From Lactiplantibacillus pentosus (GTDB lineage: Bacteria > Bacillota > Bacilli > Lactobacillales > Lactobacillaceae): DNA of 64,000 nucleotides. The first letter of the stretch is position 1. The number at the start of each line of letters is the position of its first letter. Below, in pieces: positions 51,569-61,547 of this stretch. Under the pieces are notes generated by a model. It saw nothing but the letters and a program-made list of their open reading frames with translations, made no database searches and was not told where the DNA came from. The position numbers were made by a program, and so were the translations under genes. The stretch spans positions 248,001 through 312,000 of the forward strand of contig NZ_CP032757.1 of the NCBI RefSeq assembly GCF_003641185.1, read 5' to 3'.

Positions 51569-51718
51569 GTGACTGTCATAACTATTCATGGTGCTAAACG
51601 GGATGATAGTAACGAATTACCAGGTGGGAGAATTTTCACCAATGACATGTACAGTCAAGTTTATTCAGGCGTTATTGTGTTGATTGGAGCTTATTTATCA
51701 GCGGAAAAAAGAAATTAG
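51569..51718 (+). CDS. possible 49-residue ORF
   Basis: GTG start with AGGA eight bases upstream; contains IHGAKRDDSNELPGGRIFTN and a hydrophobic segment QVYSGVIVLIGAYL. It could be a small membrane peptide or a gene remnant. Weakly supported. The rest of 51386-51720 contains only a CAATCAGCGC/GCGCTGATTG hairpin near 51434-51461. Confidence 0.22.
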   Translation: MTVITIHGAKRDDSNELPGGRIFTNDMYSQVYSGVIVLIGAYLSAEKRN

Positions 51719-51727
51719 AGCTAGTGA

Positions 51728-51776
51728 TTGACAACTTGTCTAAACAAGTTTATATTCTTAAATGAAAGCGATAACA
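51728..51776 (+). promoter_or_regulatory. tre promoter, TreR operator and cre site
   Basis: TTGACA (51728-51733) and TATATT (51751-51756), 17 bases apart. The spacer is an exact palindrome AACTTGTctaaACAAGTT (51733-51750), a likely TreR operator. TGAAAGCGATAACA (51763-51776) is a full match to the CcpA cre consensus and sits downstream of the start point, where it would act as a roadblock. Confidence 0.8.
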
Positions 51777-51792
51777 AAGTGAGGTGTTGGCC

Positions 51793-52512
51793 GTGAACAA
51801 AGCGGCGCTAGTGTATCAAGATCTGTTACAGAAAATTGACGCGGAAGTTTATCCGATTGGCAGTTATTTGCCTAGCGAACATCAGTTGTGCGAATTATAT
51901 GGCATCTCCCGTGAGACTGGCCGAAAAGCGTTAGCGACCTTGGCCGACGATGGTTATATCCAGAAGATTCGGGGGAAAGGGTCCATTGTGATTGAGCACC
52001 GCCAATATGAATTTCCGGTTTCGGGAATCGTCAGTTATAAGGAATTAGCCGCGAAGTTACACATTAAAACGGAGAATGTGGTTTACGATTATCAACCGGA
52101 CGCCCTATTGCCGGTAGCTGATTTTACGTCGTTAGGCACGGAATTGACTGAAGCACCCGTCACGGCTATCAAGCGCGTGCGGGTCATCAATGGGGAACCA
52201 GCCATTATTGATAAGGATTATATTTTGAAGTCAGTCGTTCCGGACGTTCCCAAACGGGCGGCTGAGGAGTCGTTATACGCCTATTTTGAAGACCAATTGG
52301 GATTGACGATTGGGTATGCGACGAAGGAAATTACGATGGCCCCGGCTACTGAGGAGGACCGTGAGCACTTAGCGTTGAATAAGGGCGCTTATGTGGCAAT
52401 CGTCCGCAGTGTGATGAGCTTAACGGATGCGCGGGCGTTCCAGTACACGGAATCCCGTCACCGGGCCGACCGGTTCAGCTTTCGGGATTTTGCTCGCCGG
52501 ACCAAGAAATAA
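51793..52512 (+). CDS. treR: trehalose operon repressor
   Basis: 239 residues, GntR/HutC type. N-terminal winged helix (PSEHQLCELYGISRETGRKALATLADDGYIQKIRGKGSIV) and a UTRA effector domain from about residue 80 (VTAIKRVRVINGEPAIIDKDYI). The family senses trehalose-6-P. The GTG at 51793 is used because GAGGTG lies seven bases upstream. First gene of treR-treA-PTS, so it represses itself. Confidence 0.9.
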   Translation: MNKAALVYQDLLQKIDAEVYPIGSYLPSEHQLCELYGISRETGRKALATLADDGYIQKIRGKGSIVIEHRQYEFPVSGIVSYKELAAKLHIKTENVVYDYQPDALLPVADFTSLGTELTEAPVTAIKRVRVINGEPAIIDKDYILKSVVPDVPKRAAEESLYAYFEDQLGLTIGYATKEITMAPATEEDREHLALNKGAYVAIVRSVMSLTDARAFQYTESRHRADRFSFRDFARRTKK

Positions 52513-52534
52513 CCTAGCATGAGAGGATTGCAGA

Positions 52535-54178
52535 ATGAAATTATCAGAACAAGTGATTTACCAGATTTACCCGAAATCATTTTATGATAGCAACGGTGAC
52601 GGGATCGGGGACTTACAGGGAGTTATTCAGAAGATTGACTATCTTAAGCAACTGAATGTCGACATGATTTGGTTCAATCCATTTTTTGTCTCACCCCAAA
52701 ATGATAACGGTTACGACATCGCTGATTACTATCACATTGACCCGATGTTTGGGACGATGGCTGATTTCGAAGAACTCGTCGCGAAGCTGAAAGCTAATGG
52801 TATCGGTGTCATGCTCGACATGGTGCTCAATCACACCTCCACCGCGCATGAGTGGTTCCAAAAGGCGTTAGCAGGTGATGAACACTATCAAAAATTTTAT
52901 TATTTACGGCCGCCGAAGCCGGATGGCCAACTCCCAACTAATTGGGAATCGAAGTTTGGTGGGCCGGCCTGGGCGCCCTTTGGGGATACCGGAAAATATT
53001 ACTTGCACTTATATGATCCGACCCAGGCAGATCTAGATTGGCATAATCCGGATGTCCGCCAAGCATGTGCCGATGTCGTCAACTTTTGGCGGCACAAAGG
53101 GGTTCAGGGCTTCCGCTTCGATGTCATCAACGTCACGGGTAAGGCCGAACAATTAGTTGACGCTCCAAAAGGCATCCCAAGTAAGACGTTGTATACCGAT
53201 ACGCCAATCGTTCATGACTATCTCAAGGAACTGAACGCGGCGAGCTTCGGTCAAGACCCAGATAGTGTGACGGTTGGTGAAATGTCGTCGACGACCGTTG
53301 AAAATAGCGTTGGCTATACCAATCCGGCCAATCATGAATTATCGATGGTCTTTAACTTTCACCATCTCAAGACGGATTATGTAGATGGCCGCAAATGGTC
53401 ACGGATGGCCTTTGATTTTCCACGGTTGAAGCAATTATTAGATAGCTGGGCGAGTGGCATGGCCGCTGGTGGCGGTTGGCAAGCGCTCTTCTGGAACAAT
53501 CATGACCAACCGCGGGCCCTGAACCGGTTTGGAAATGTCGCCCAGTATCGTGAAAAATCAGCTGAAATGTTGGCGACCGTCATTCATTTACTGCGGGGGA
53601 CGCCCTTCATCTACATGGGTGAAGAATTAGGAATGACCGACCCGGACTACGATAACATGGCGGATTACGTGGACGTTGAAGCGCTCAATGCGTATCGGGC
53701 CCTGATTCGAAGCGGGTATAGTCACCACGATGCCTTTACGATCGTTAAGACGAAGGCGCGCGACAATTCACGGACACCGATGCAGTGGGATGACAGCGCC
53801 CAGGCTGGTTTTACGACTGGCCGGCCGTGGTTGGCCCCGACCAATCAGGCGACGATTAATGTCAACAACGAACTGGCGCACGGTGAAATCTTCAATTATT
53901 ATCAACAGCTCATTAAATTACGCAAGACGATGCCGATTATTGCAGACGGCGGCTATCAATCTTGGCGGTTAGATGATCCACAAGTCTTTGGTTATTGGCG
54001 GACGTATCACCAGCAGAAATTGCTCGTTTTGACGAATTTTTACGAGCAACCGACCACGGTCACGTTGCCGGATGAAATGGTGAGCGCACACGTCTTATTG
54101 TCAAATTACGACGATGTCAAAGTGACGTCGCAGTTGACGATGCAACCGTATCAAGCCGTTGCATTGTTGTTAGGTTAA
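52535..54178 (+). CDS. treA: trehalose-6-phosphate hydrolase
   Basis: 547 residues, GH13 alpha-glucosidase. Conserved regions: MLDMVLNHTS, GFRFDVINVTG (nucleophile Asp), VGEMSSTT (acid Glu) and NNHDQPRALNRFG (stabilising HD). Splits trehalose-6-P to glucose and glucose-6-P. Oligo-1,6-glucosidases are close relatives; TreR and a PTS alongside favour trehalose. AGAGGATT serves the ATG. The PTS gene follows after 16 bp. Confidence 0.92.
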   Translation: MKLSEQVIYQIYPKSFYDSNGDGIGDLQGVIQKIDYLKQLNVDMIWFNPFFVSPQNDNGYDIADYYHIDPMFGTMADFEELVAKLKANGIGVMLDMVLNHTSTAHEWFQKALAGDEHYQKFYYLRPPKPDGQLPTNWESKFGGPAWAPFGDTGKYYLHLYDPTQADLDWHNPDVRQACADVVNFWRHKGVQGFRFDVINVTGKAEQLVDAPKGIPSKTLYTDTPIVHDYLKELNAASFGQDPDSVTVGEMSSTTVENSVGYTNPANHELSMVFNFHHLKTDYVDGRKWSRMAFDFPRLKQLLDSWASGMAAGGGWQALFWNNHDQPRALNRFGNVAQYREKSAEMLATVIHLLRGTPFIYMGEELGMTDPDYDNMADYVDVEALNAYRALIRSGYSHHDAFTIVKTKARDNSRTPMQWDDSAQAGFTTGRPWLAPTNQATINVNNELAHGEIFNYYQQLIKLRKTMPIIADGGYQSWRLDDPQVFGYWRTYHQQKLLVLTNFYEQPTTVTLPDEMVSAHVLLSNYDDVKVTSQLTMQPYQAVALLLG

Positions 54179-54194
54179 GAATGGAGGAATGGGT

Positions 54195-56192
54195 ATGGCA
54201 AAGGAACAAACAGTTAAAATATTAGCGCCAGTCAGTGGGGATGTCATGACGCTCGATACCGTCAAAGATCCGGTCTTTTCAGCAGGAATGATGGGCTTAG
54301 GATTTGGCGTGCAACCAACGAGTGGTCAAGTGGTGGCGCCAGTCAGTGGTAAGGTTACGATGGTCGCTGAGACGAAGCATGCGATTGGCTTTACGACCCC
54401 TGACGATCATCTGGAAGTATTGGTGCACTTGGGCATTGATACGGTCGATTTAAAGGGTGCGCCGTTTGACGTTCAAGTGGCCGTGGGCGATGACGTTCAA
54501 GCGGGCGATGTGATCGCGACGATGGATCTGGATGCCATCGTCGCCGCTAACCGTCAGACAACGGTCATTCTGGCCGTTACAAATTCCAGCGACAAACTCG
54601 AATTATTGGACGTGACGACTGGACAAAAAACAGCCGGTGACGTGACGGCGACCGGGCGTTTGAACGCGAATACGTTTAATGCCAAACGTCAGAATCGGCT
54701 ACCTAAGGCGGGCAAATATGACCAACTCGCGACGGACATCGTCGCCAATGTTGGTGGCGTCGACAATATCAATAGTTTGATTCACTGCATTACGCGGCTC
54801 CGTTTTTATCTGAAAGATGAGAGCAAAGCCAACGATGACGCGATTCGGAACTTAAAAGGCGTCATCGATGTCGCCAAGGCAGGCGGTCAGTATCAAGTCG
54901 TCATTGGTCCGGCGGTCACGGATGTTTACGATGCCGTTATCAAGCAAATTGGGCCGCACTTCTCCAACGATTCGGCAACTGCTCAGGCGGTGGCTGAAAC
55001 GGCAGCCGCTGCTAATCGACCAACGACGGCTTGGGGCAAGGTCAAATGGGGTTTTAGCAATCTGATTGGGGTCATCACTGGTTCGATGATTCCGGTGATT
55101 GGACTGTTGGCTGCTTCTGGTATTTTAAAGGGAATCTTGGCGCTACTGACGACCTTCAAAGTTGTCAGCACGACCGCGCCAACTTACGTGATTATTAACG
55201 CGATGGGCGATTCCGTCTTCTACTTCCTGCCAATTTTTGTCGGCTTCACGGCTGGTAAAAAGTTGGGTGCCGACCCTGTTATCATGGGAATCATAGGTGG
55301 GGTGCTCACGTATCCTGCGATTGTGACCATGGCGAGCGGCAAGGCGACCGGGACGCTGCTAGGAATGGGCATCAATGCTGACTTCTTCGGGTTACCCGTT
55401 CACATTGCGTCGTACACGTATTCGATCTTCCCAATGATTGCGGGCGCTTGGTTAGCAAGCAAGCTCGAACCGTGGTTAAAACGGGTGATTCCAACGGTTT
55501 TACGGATGATTTTTGTGCCATTATTTGAAGTTGTGATTGTTTCTGGGGCCATTCTATTATTCCTCGGCCCTATCATTACGGTATTATCGACTGGTTTAGC
55601 CAACTTGATCGTCTGGATCTACAACTTGAGTCCCGCTATCTCTGGGCTCATTATCGGTGGTTTTTACCAAGTGTTGGTTATCTTTGGGTTGCACTGGGCC
55701 GTTATTCCAATCGTGGCGAACGATATTGCGACGACCGGTCACAGCTACTTGAATGCGATCGTTTCTGCGACGATGGTTGCTCAAGGTGGCGCGGTTCTAG
55801 CGATTGCATTGAAATCTAAACTAGCCAATATTCAAGAACTCGCCTGGCCCGCAACCATCTCAGCCTTTTGCGGTGTTACGGAACCCGCCATGTACGGGAT
55901 TAACCTGAAATACGGTCGGGCCTTTATCACTGCCAGCATCGGTGCGGCGGTCGGTGGTTTCTTAACTGGGCTCCTGAACGTTAACATGTGGGGCTTTACT
56001 GGCTCACTGATTGGGTTCACATCCTTCGTTAACCCTAAGGGCCTCGACTTCAGCTTCTACGGCTTCTTGATTGCATCCGCAGCCACCATCATCGTCTCCT
56101 TTGCCTTAACTTGGATGTTCGGGTTCAAGGACGAAGACGTCAATGCCGTCAAAGTGGCGCCTAAGAAACGTCACTTGGGTGCAACTGCTTAA
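54195..56192 (+). CDS. PTS trehalose EIIABC
   Basis: 665 residues in the order EIIA (about 5-150, His in VLVHLGIDTV), EIIB (about 180-262, Cys in LIHCITRLRFYL) and EIIC (about 280-645, ten helices, GVTEPAMYGINLKYGR). The glucose-type EIIA stands at the N-terminus, unlike Bacillus TreP, which lacks one. Imports trehalose as the 6-phosphate. GGAGG fits the ATG at 54195 rather than that at 54189. Confidence 0.92.
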   Translation: MAKEQTVKILAPVSGDVMTLDTVKDPVFSAGMMGLGFGVQPTSGQVVAPVSGKVTMVAETKHAIGFTTPDDHLEVLVHLGIDTVDLKGAPFDVQVAVGDDVQAGDVIATMDLDAIVAANRQTTVILAVTNSSDKLELLDVTTGQKTAGDVTATGRLNANTFNAKRQNRLPKAGKYDQLATDIVANVGGVDNINSLIHCITRLRFYLKDESKANDDAIRNLKGVIDVAKAGGQYQVVIGPAVTDVYDAVIKQIGPHFSNDSATAQAVAETAAAANRPTTAWGKVKWGFSNLIGVITGSMIPVIGLLAASGILKGILALLTTFKVVSTTAPTYVIINAMGDSVFYFLPIFVGFTAGKKLGADPVIMGIIGGVLTYPAIVTMASGKATGTLLGMGINADFFGLPVHIASYTYSIFPMIAGAWLASKLEPWLKRVIPTVLRMIFVPLFEVVIVSGAILLFLGPIITVLSTGLANLIVWIYNLSPAISGLIIGGFYQVLVIFGLHWAVIPIVANDIATTGHSYLNAIVSATMVAQGGAVLAIALKSKLANIQELAWPATISAFCGVTEPAMYGINLKYGRAFITASIGAAVGGFLTGLLNVNMWGFTGSLIGFTSFVNPKGLDFSFYGFLIASAATIIVSFALTWMFGFKDEDVNAVKVAPKKRHLGATA

Positions 56193-56224
56193 GCTAACTT
56201 GTCATGAAGCAGGATTTGAACGTA

Positions 56225-56320
56225 TGGATTTTTAGGTCAAAAGCGGCCAGCGGAGGACCGCTGGAAAAATACGAGTCTGTGTAAATATGCAGCGATAGAC
56301 AAGTTCTAATTTCATTTCTG
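56225..56320. repeat. fragment of structured repeat unit B
   Basis: GCGGCCAGCGGAGGACCGCTGG, then GAGTCTGTGTAAATATGCAG and CGATAG correspond to the first 80 bases of the unit B in copy 2 (35350-35425). The rest of the element is missing. Confidence 0.6.
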
Positions 56321-56380
56321 GAGGTTGGGTTGGGGCGTACATTCGCTGGCACACGGCAAAACAACTAACGGACACGTTTT

Positions 56381-56417
56381 AACAAGCATTTCTCACTCGA
56401 GAAATGCTTGTTTTTTT
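56381..56417 (+). terminator. tre operon terminator
   Basis: AACAAGCATTTCTC pairs with GAGAAATGCTTGTT, then T7. It separates the two PTS genes. 56420-56595 shows no clear promoter or other gene. Confidence 0.85.
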
Positions 56418-56601
56418 AGAGAGAATCAGCCTGCCGAGACCCCGTTGATGATTAGTCGACCGTACGAATCGGTGACAATAGTACCAAGTGGTTGTGAAGG
56501 GTCGAAACGTGATGATAGACTTTTAGTGAATAATGCGAGTGGTCAACCCAAATAATGGGCAGTGAGGTCGTGACACAATCTTAAGAGGGGGGATAATCAT
56601 C

Positions 56602-58644
56602 ATGAAGAAGGCAGCAACAAGACGACTGTTGGCGCCGGTTGCGGGGCGGGTCCTAGCTTTGGCTGACGTGCAAGACCCGGTCTTTGCGACTGCGACGATG
56701 GGACCGGGATTTGCGATTCAACCAACTGACGGGCGCGTCGTTGCACCAGTCAGCGGTCGGGTGACGGTCGTGGCTGCGACTAAGCATGCAGTTGGACTCG
56801 TGACGGCGAGCGGCTTAGAAGTGCTGGTGCATATGGGTATCGATACGGTCGAGTTGAATGGTGCGCCGTTTGTTTGTCATGTGCAGGTCGGCGATACGGT
56901 CCAAGCGGGTGAAGTGCTAGCCGAGATGGATCTGGCGGCGCTACAACGGGCGCAGAAGATAGCGACGGTCATCGTCGTGGTGACGAACGGCCAAACCGTG
57001 TTGGATGACCTAATCGTCGCTGCGACGGACCAAATGGTGACTGCTAAAACTGCCGTGGCAACCGCGGTATTGGCCGTCACGCCGGTACCAGGAGCGCAAG
57101 TGGTGACGCCGACAACGGCAGCATCAGACGCGAAACTAGAATCCGAATCTGAATCTAAATCCAAATCCAAATCTAAACCAAACTCAACGTCAAAATATGC
57201 GGCACTCGCCACAGCAATTGTGACGAACGTCGGCGGCCCGGGCAACGTTAACAGCGTGATTCACTGCATCACGCGCTTGCGTTTTTACTTAAAGGACGAG
57301 CACCGTGCACAGGATGCCGTGATTGCCAATCTCGATGGGGTGATTGACGTTGCCAAGGCGGGTGGTCAATACCAAGTGGTGATTGGGCCCGCGGTTAATG
57401 AGGTCTACGATGCCGTGATGGCTCAGTTAGGACCTGCATTTGCGGATACGACGGCTGGCACACCAACCGCGACGGCGACCCAGGCAGCTGGTGCACCGAC
57501 GGAAACCGACGCGCCAACCGGCTGGCTACCGCGACTGCGGCATGGCGTGAGTCAGGTGATTGGTGTGATGACTGCGGCCATGATTCCGGTGATTGGCATT
57601 CTGGCTGGGTCCGGGATTTTAAAGGGAATTTTGGCGGCCCTGACTGGGTTTCACGTGTTGACCGTGACGAGCGGGACTTATATGGTTCTGAACGCCGTCG
57701 CGGATGCGACCTTCTATTTTCTTCCAGTCGTATTGGGCTTTACCGCCGCTAAGAAGTTGGGTTCTGATCCGATCGTACTAGCAATCGTGGGTGCGATTCT
57801 GATTTACCCAAGCTTAATGACCGCGGCGGGCCACGCCACGACGGCCCAAATCACGTTCTTCGGGGTTCCGACCCACCTGATGTCGTATGCGGCGTCGGTC
57901 TTTCCAATGATTGTCGCCGCGTGGCTCGGTGTATCTGTGGAACGTGGGCTTAAGCGCGTGATTCCCCTGTACCTGCGCAGTGTCTTTGTGCCCATTCTTG
58001 AAGCGTTGATCTTGTCAGTCATCGTTTTAGTGGTGATTGGTCCCCTGATTACGATGATTAGTAAGGGGCTCGCGAGTGGTATTTTAGCGATTTACAACTT
58101 TAGTCCGGCCTTGTCGGGACTCGTTATTGGTGGCTTATATCAGACGATGGTTATCTTTGGTCTGCATTGGGGCATCATTCCCATCGTCATCAACGATATT
58201 GCGACGAATGGGCACAGCTACCTGAATGCGATTCTATCGATAACGATGGTCGCCCAGGGTGGTGCGGTGCTGGCCGTGTTCTTGAAGTCGAAGAATAAGC
58301 CGCTCAAGGAAATCTCGTTAGCGGCAGCCATATCCGCGTTTTGCGGGGTGACGGAGCCGGCACTTTACGGCGTTAATTTGAAGTATAAACGGGTGTTCGT
58401 GGTCGCCAGCATCGCCAGCGGCTTAGGTGGCCTGTTGACGGGATTGTTGCACGTCAATAATTACGCGTTATCGGGTTCCTTGATCGGCTTTCCGGCCTTC
58501 ATTACACCGGGCGTGGGCATTGGCCCTAACTTCTATGGCTACTTGATCTCACACTATGGCACCCTCCTGATTGCGACGACCCTAGTTTATTTATTCGGCT
58601 TTTCTGACAAAATGTTACCGGCAACCTCGGCGACCGCAAAATAG
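56602..58644 (+). CDS. PTS glucoside-type EIIABC
   Basis: 680 residues, same A-B-C order as the trehalose permease and clearly its paralogue (EIIA His in VLVHMGIDTV, EIIB Cys in VIHCITRLRFYL, EIIC GVTEPALYGVNLKYKR). The A-B linker (about 175-195) is a Glu-Ser/Lys-Ser repeat from a six-base microsatellite. There is no hydrolase or regulator beside it, so the sugar is open: sucrose, trehalose or a beta-glucoside. GGGGGGATAAT precedes the ATG. The gene is higher in GC than its paralogue, by eye. Confidence 0.88.
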   Translation: MKKAATRRLLAPVAGRVLALADVQDPVFATATMGPGFAIQPTDGRVVAPVSGRVTVVAATKHAVGLVTASGLEVLVHMGIDTVELNGAPFVCHVQVGDTVQAGEVLAEMDLAALQRAQKIATVIVVVTNGQTVLDDLIVAATDQMVTAKTAVATAVLAVTPVPGAQVVTPTTAASDAKLESESESKSKSKSKPNSTSKYAALATAIVTNVGGPGNVNSVIHCITRLRFYLKDEHRAQDAVIANLDGVIDVAKAGGQYQVVIGPAVNEVYDAVMAQLGPAFADTTAGTPTATATQAAGAPTETDAPTGWLPRLRHGVSQVIGVMTAAMIPVIGILAGSGILKGILAALTGFHVLTVTSGTYMVLNAVADATFYFLPVVLGFTAAKKLGSDPIVLAIVGAILIYPSLMTAAGHATTAQITFFGVPTHLMSYAASVFPMIVAAWLGVSVERGLKRVIPLYLRSVFVPILEALILSVIVLVVIGPLITMISKGLASGILAIYNFSPALSGLVIGGLYQTMVIFGLHWGIIPIVINDIATNGHSYLNAILSITMVAQGGAVLAVFLKSKNKPLKEISLAAAISAFCGVTEPALYGVNLKYKRVFVVASIASGLGGLLTGLLHVNNYALSGSLIGFPAFITPGVGIGPNFYGYLISHYGTLLIATTLVYLFGFSDKMLPATSATAK

Positions 58645-58661
58645 CGTTTGACGGTTGAATC

Positions 58662-58701
58662 AAAAAAAGACTCCTGCTCAAAAGTAGCGGGGGTCTTATT
58701 T
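58662..58701. terminator. terminator between convergent genes
   Basis: AAAGACTCCTGCT pairs with AGTAGCGGGGGTCTT with G:U pairs; A run before and T run after. Confidence 0.7.
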
Positions 58702-59484
58702 TTAGGAACTGATTGCTTGTAGCCGGGCCTGTTGACGAATGGCTTCAACGTAGATGCGGACAAAGTCGGTGCCGTACAGCGTTGACAGCTGTTGCTCGAG
58801 ATTGGGCGTCGGTGGCAAGACTTTGAGTAGTGGCCGAATCCATTGATTGGTCGGCAATAGCCGTAACAAATGGTGACTGGTGAACTGTGAAAATAACAGG
58901 TTGCGACCGAAGTATTGGCTGAGCCGATTCTGAAATGCTGGTTGCTTAACAGGCACCAGCTGAAGACTGCTATTATTCATATTGCCTAACAGTAATTTGG
59001 CTTGACCAAAATCATCGCGTAAGTCGAGGTGCTGATTCTTATAGGCCTTGGCAATTTCCGGTGCCAGCTGAATCAGCCAGATCAATTGATATTGCTCGAG
59101 GTGTAGAATCAGTCGGAGCGTGATGATATCAGTGGTCGTGAACTGATAACTGTAGCGCTGCAACGTTTCCGGCGTCAATTGGCGATGTAAGGTCTGCTGG
59201 ACCGCGGTGAAATTGCCGGCTTCCCAACTGATTGCAAGTTGGTCATGATTCGTTAGCCAGAGCAAGTGGTCAGCGATACGTAATGTCAAAAAACGCGGCG
59301 TCGCGTGATTCGGTTGCGTCAACATGAGTAGCCAATATGAGCTGGCACTAGACCGCGCAAAATTACGTGCTAAGACGTGTGCGTTTGTGGGTAATGCGAG
59401 TTGAACGGCTAACTGTAGTCGACGACGGTCAGCGGCGGTGTTAACAAACTGATGTGGATCATGTGTGATACGACGTTTAGCCAT
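58702..59484 (-). CDS. hypothetical protein
   Basis: 260 residues, soluble, rich in Leu, Gln and His with an alternating alpha/beta look (YWLLMLTQPNH, RFLTLRIADHLLWLTN, DIITLRLILHLEQYQLIWLI). No signal, no membrane helix, no motif known to me. GGGAGG precedes the ATG at 59484. It lies alone between the PTS gene and the divergent teichoic acid genes. Confidence 0.6.
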   Translation of the reverse strand: MAKRRITHDPHQFVNTAADRRRLQLAVQLALPTNAHVLARNFARSSASSYWLLMLTQPNHATPRFLTLRIADHLLWLTNHDQLAISWEAGNFTAVQQTLHRQLTPETLQRYSYQFTTTDIITLRLILHLEQYQLIWLIQLAPEIAKAYKNQHLDLRDDFGQAKLLLGNMNNSSLQLVPVKQPAFQNRLSQYFGRNLLFSQFTSHHLLRLLPTNQWIRPLLKVLPPTPNLEQQLSTLYGTDFVRIYVEAIRQQARLQAISS

Positions 59485-59723
59485 GGACATTCCTCCCATT
59501 GATACACTGCCTTAATTATAGGTCAAAATAGGGGGAGTGGCGCAATGAATCCTTAAGTTGCGGGGATAATTTGTGATTCGGCGACGATGATACTGAAGCA
59601 TAAATTCTTATGGCAATAATAATATGTTTTTGCTAACTGTTAGGACCTTTTGATATATTTGCAGTTACAATTTTATAATTTATCATTACGAGAGTTGTAT
59701 AACATTCCGTTGGTTGATGTTTA

Positions 59724-59735
59724 CATGCTATAATG
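59724..59735 (+). promoter_or_regulatory. extended -10 promoter of tagD
   Basis: TGCTATAAT, an extended -10, about 45 bp before the tagD start; no good -35. The region 59485-59720 is AT-rich without other features. Confidence 0.5.
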
Positions 59736-59779
59736 TCAGTTAATGTGAATTATTAAAATAGATTTAGGAGGAGTTTGTT

Positions 59780-60190
59780 ATGAAACGAGTTATCACATAT
59801 GGGACGTTTGATTTATTACATTACGGGCATATTGAACTACTAAAACGGGCAAAATCATTGGGGGACTATTTGATTGTTGCGCTGTCAACGGATGAATTTA
59901 ATTGGAACAGCAAGCAGAAGAAGGCGTACTTCTCGTATGAGAAACGTAAAGCATTGCTAGAAGCAATCCGCTATGTCGACTTAGTGATTCCAGAAAAGTC
60001 ATGGGACCAAAAAGTCAGCGATGTGAAATTATACCAGATTGACCGCTTTGTCATGGGTGACGACTGGGTCGGTAAGTTCGATTTTGTCGGCGAACAGACG
60101 GATGCTGAAGTGATTTACTTACCACGAACACCAGAAATCTCAACGACTAAGATTAAAAAAGATTTGAATTTCAACCAAGACGAACATTAG
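59780..60190 (+). CDS. tagD: glycerol-3-phosphate cytidylyltransferase
   Basis: 136 residues. Makes CDP-glycerol for wall teichoic acid. Nucleotidyltransferase motifs: TYGTFDLLHYGHIELLKRAK with HxGH, WDQKVSDVKLY, FVMGDDWVGKFD and the ISTTKIK end motif (RTEGISTT in others, here PEISTTKIK). GGAGG lies eight bases ahead of the ATG. First gene of tagD-tagF1-tagF2. Confidence 0.93.
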   Translation: MKRVITYGTFDLLHYGHIELLKRAKSLGDYLIVALSTDEFNWNSKQKKAYFSYEKRKALLEAIRYVDLVIPEKSWDQKVSDVKLYQIDRFVMGDDWVGKFDFVGEQTDAEVIYLPRTPEISTTKIKKDLNFNQDEH

Positions 60191-60205
60191 GCGGGGAATG
60201 GATAC

Positions 60206-61423
60206 ATGGCATTAAAAAACATTATTAGTCAGGTTTATCGCAAGCTATTCAACTTGATTGCGATCATGTGCCCGGTTCGAAAGCACGTTGTATTATTCGA
60301 AGCGTTTAATGGCAAAATGCCAACAGATAATCCATTGTACGTCTACCAAGCCCTTCAAGCGGCACATCCTGATTGGCACTTAGTCTGGGGAGTCAAGCGG
60401 CAATTGTTGGCTGAAGCTAGGCGCCAATACCCCCAAATGACGATTATTCCTCGCTTTTCCCTGCAATGGCTATGGGTGGCACCGGTCGCTGAGTTCTGGG
60501 TCTTAAATGCGCGCTTGCCATATTGGCTGCGCAAGAATTCGAAGACGACCTATATTCAGACTTGGCACGGGACACCGCTAAAGCGACTCGGGATTGATAT
60601 TCCGAACGTCTCCATGCCGGGAACGGATACGGAACAGTATCGTCAGAATTTCACCACTGAAAGTCGGCGGTGGGATTACTTAATTGCACCTAATCAATTC
60701 TCTAAGGATATTTTTCGCCGGGCGTTTGATTTTCATAATCAATTTTTGGATTACGGCTATCCGCGCAATGACCGGTTAGTGAATCAGGCTAAGGATCCAC
60801 AAGCCTTGGCAGCAATTAAGCAAAAAATCATTGGTCACAAGACAGGTAAAGTGATTTTATACGCGCCAACTTGGCGAGATGATTATTTCATTCGCAAGGG
60901 TATGTATAAAATGAACTTGCCTTTTAGCTTGAGCAAGGTTGTTAACGCTTTGGGTAAAGATGATGTGCTCATCATCCGGCCGCACTATTTAGTGGCAGAA
61001 TCAATCAATATCCATGGCTTTGAAGCGCAGGTTAAAGTCTGTGTTGATGAAGATATTGATGATTTATATTTAATTAGTGATTTATTGATTACGGATTATT
61101 CTTCTGTCATGTTTGATTATGCGATTTTAAATCGGCCGATGTTATTTTACCCGTATGATTTGGCGCATTATCAAGGGGATATTCGCGGCTTTTACTTTGA
61201 CTATGACAAGGTCCCCGGTCCAGTCGTCACGAACGAACTGGATTTCGTCAGTGCCTTGGAACAATTCTTAAGTCAGGGCAATTATCCGGCATACGCGGCT
61301 AAAATGACCGCCTTCCGTCAGCAATTTACGACGTGGGAAAAGGGAACCGCTAGTGAACGGGTCGTGGCGTTGATGGAGGCAGAGGCGAATAAGAAAGCAG
61401 TTAAGGTAACCGAGCCCTCTTAG
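60206..61423 (+). CDS. CDP-glycerol glycerophosphotransferase (TagF/TagB family)
   Basis: 405 residues, one Glyphos_transf domain: VVLFEAFNGKMPTDNPLYVYQAL at the start, TWHGTPLKRLGIDI with the catalytic His, VILYAPTWRDD, VLIIRPHYL and LLITDYSSVMFDYA (CDP-glycerol site). It adds glycerol phosphate to the linkage unit or the growing chain at the inner membrane face. By length it is primase-like (TagB) or a short TagF; the longer third gene is the more likely polymerase. Confidence 0.9.
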   Translation: MALKNIISQVYRKLFNLIAIMCPVRKHVVLFEAFNGKMPTDNPLYVYQALQAAHPDWHLVWGVKRQLLAEARRQYPQMTIIPRFSLQWLWVAPVAEFWVLNARLPYWLRKNSKTTYIQTWHGTPLKRLGIDIPNVSMPGTDTEQYRQNFTTESRRWDYLIAPNQFSKDIFRRAFDFHNQFLDYGYPRNDRLVNQAKDPQALAAIKQKIIGHKTGKVILYAPTWRDDYFIRKGMYKMNLPFSLSKVVNALGKDDVLIIRPHYLVAESINIHGFEAQVKVCVDEDIDDLYLISDLLITDYSSVMFDYAILNRPMLFYPYDLAHYQGDIRGFYFDYDKVPGPVVTNELDFVSALEQFLSQGNYPAYAAKMTAFRQQFTTWEKGTASERVVALMEAEANKKAVKVTEPS

Positions 61424-61440
61424 AAAGTGGGCTCGGTTTA
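61409..61440 (+). terminator. weak terminator or processing hairpin
   Basis: AACCGAGCCC with GGGCTCGGTT, few T after it; inside the tag locus, so perhaps partial termination. Confidence 0.5.
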
Positions 61441-61547
61441 AACGCTGATTTGCTTTTACGTTGGACGGTGTCTAAACCGGCAGTCCGTGTGGATTTAGGG
61501 TGTAACTAGACAGAGAATATTTGAAATTTTAGACATAGGTGAAGATT

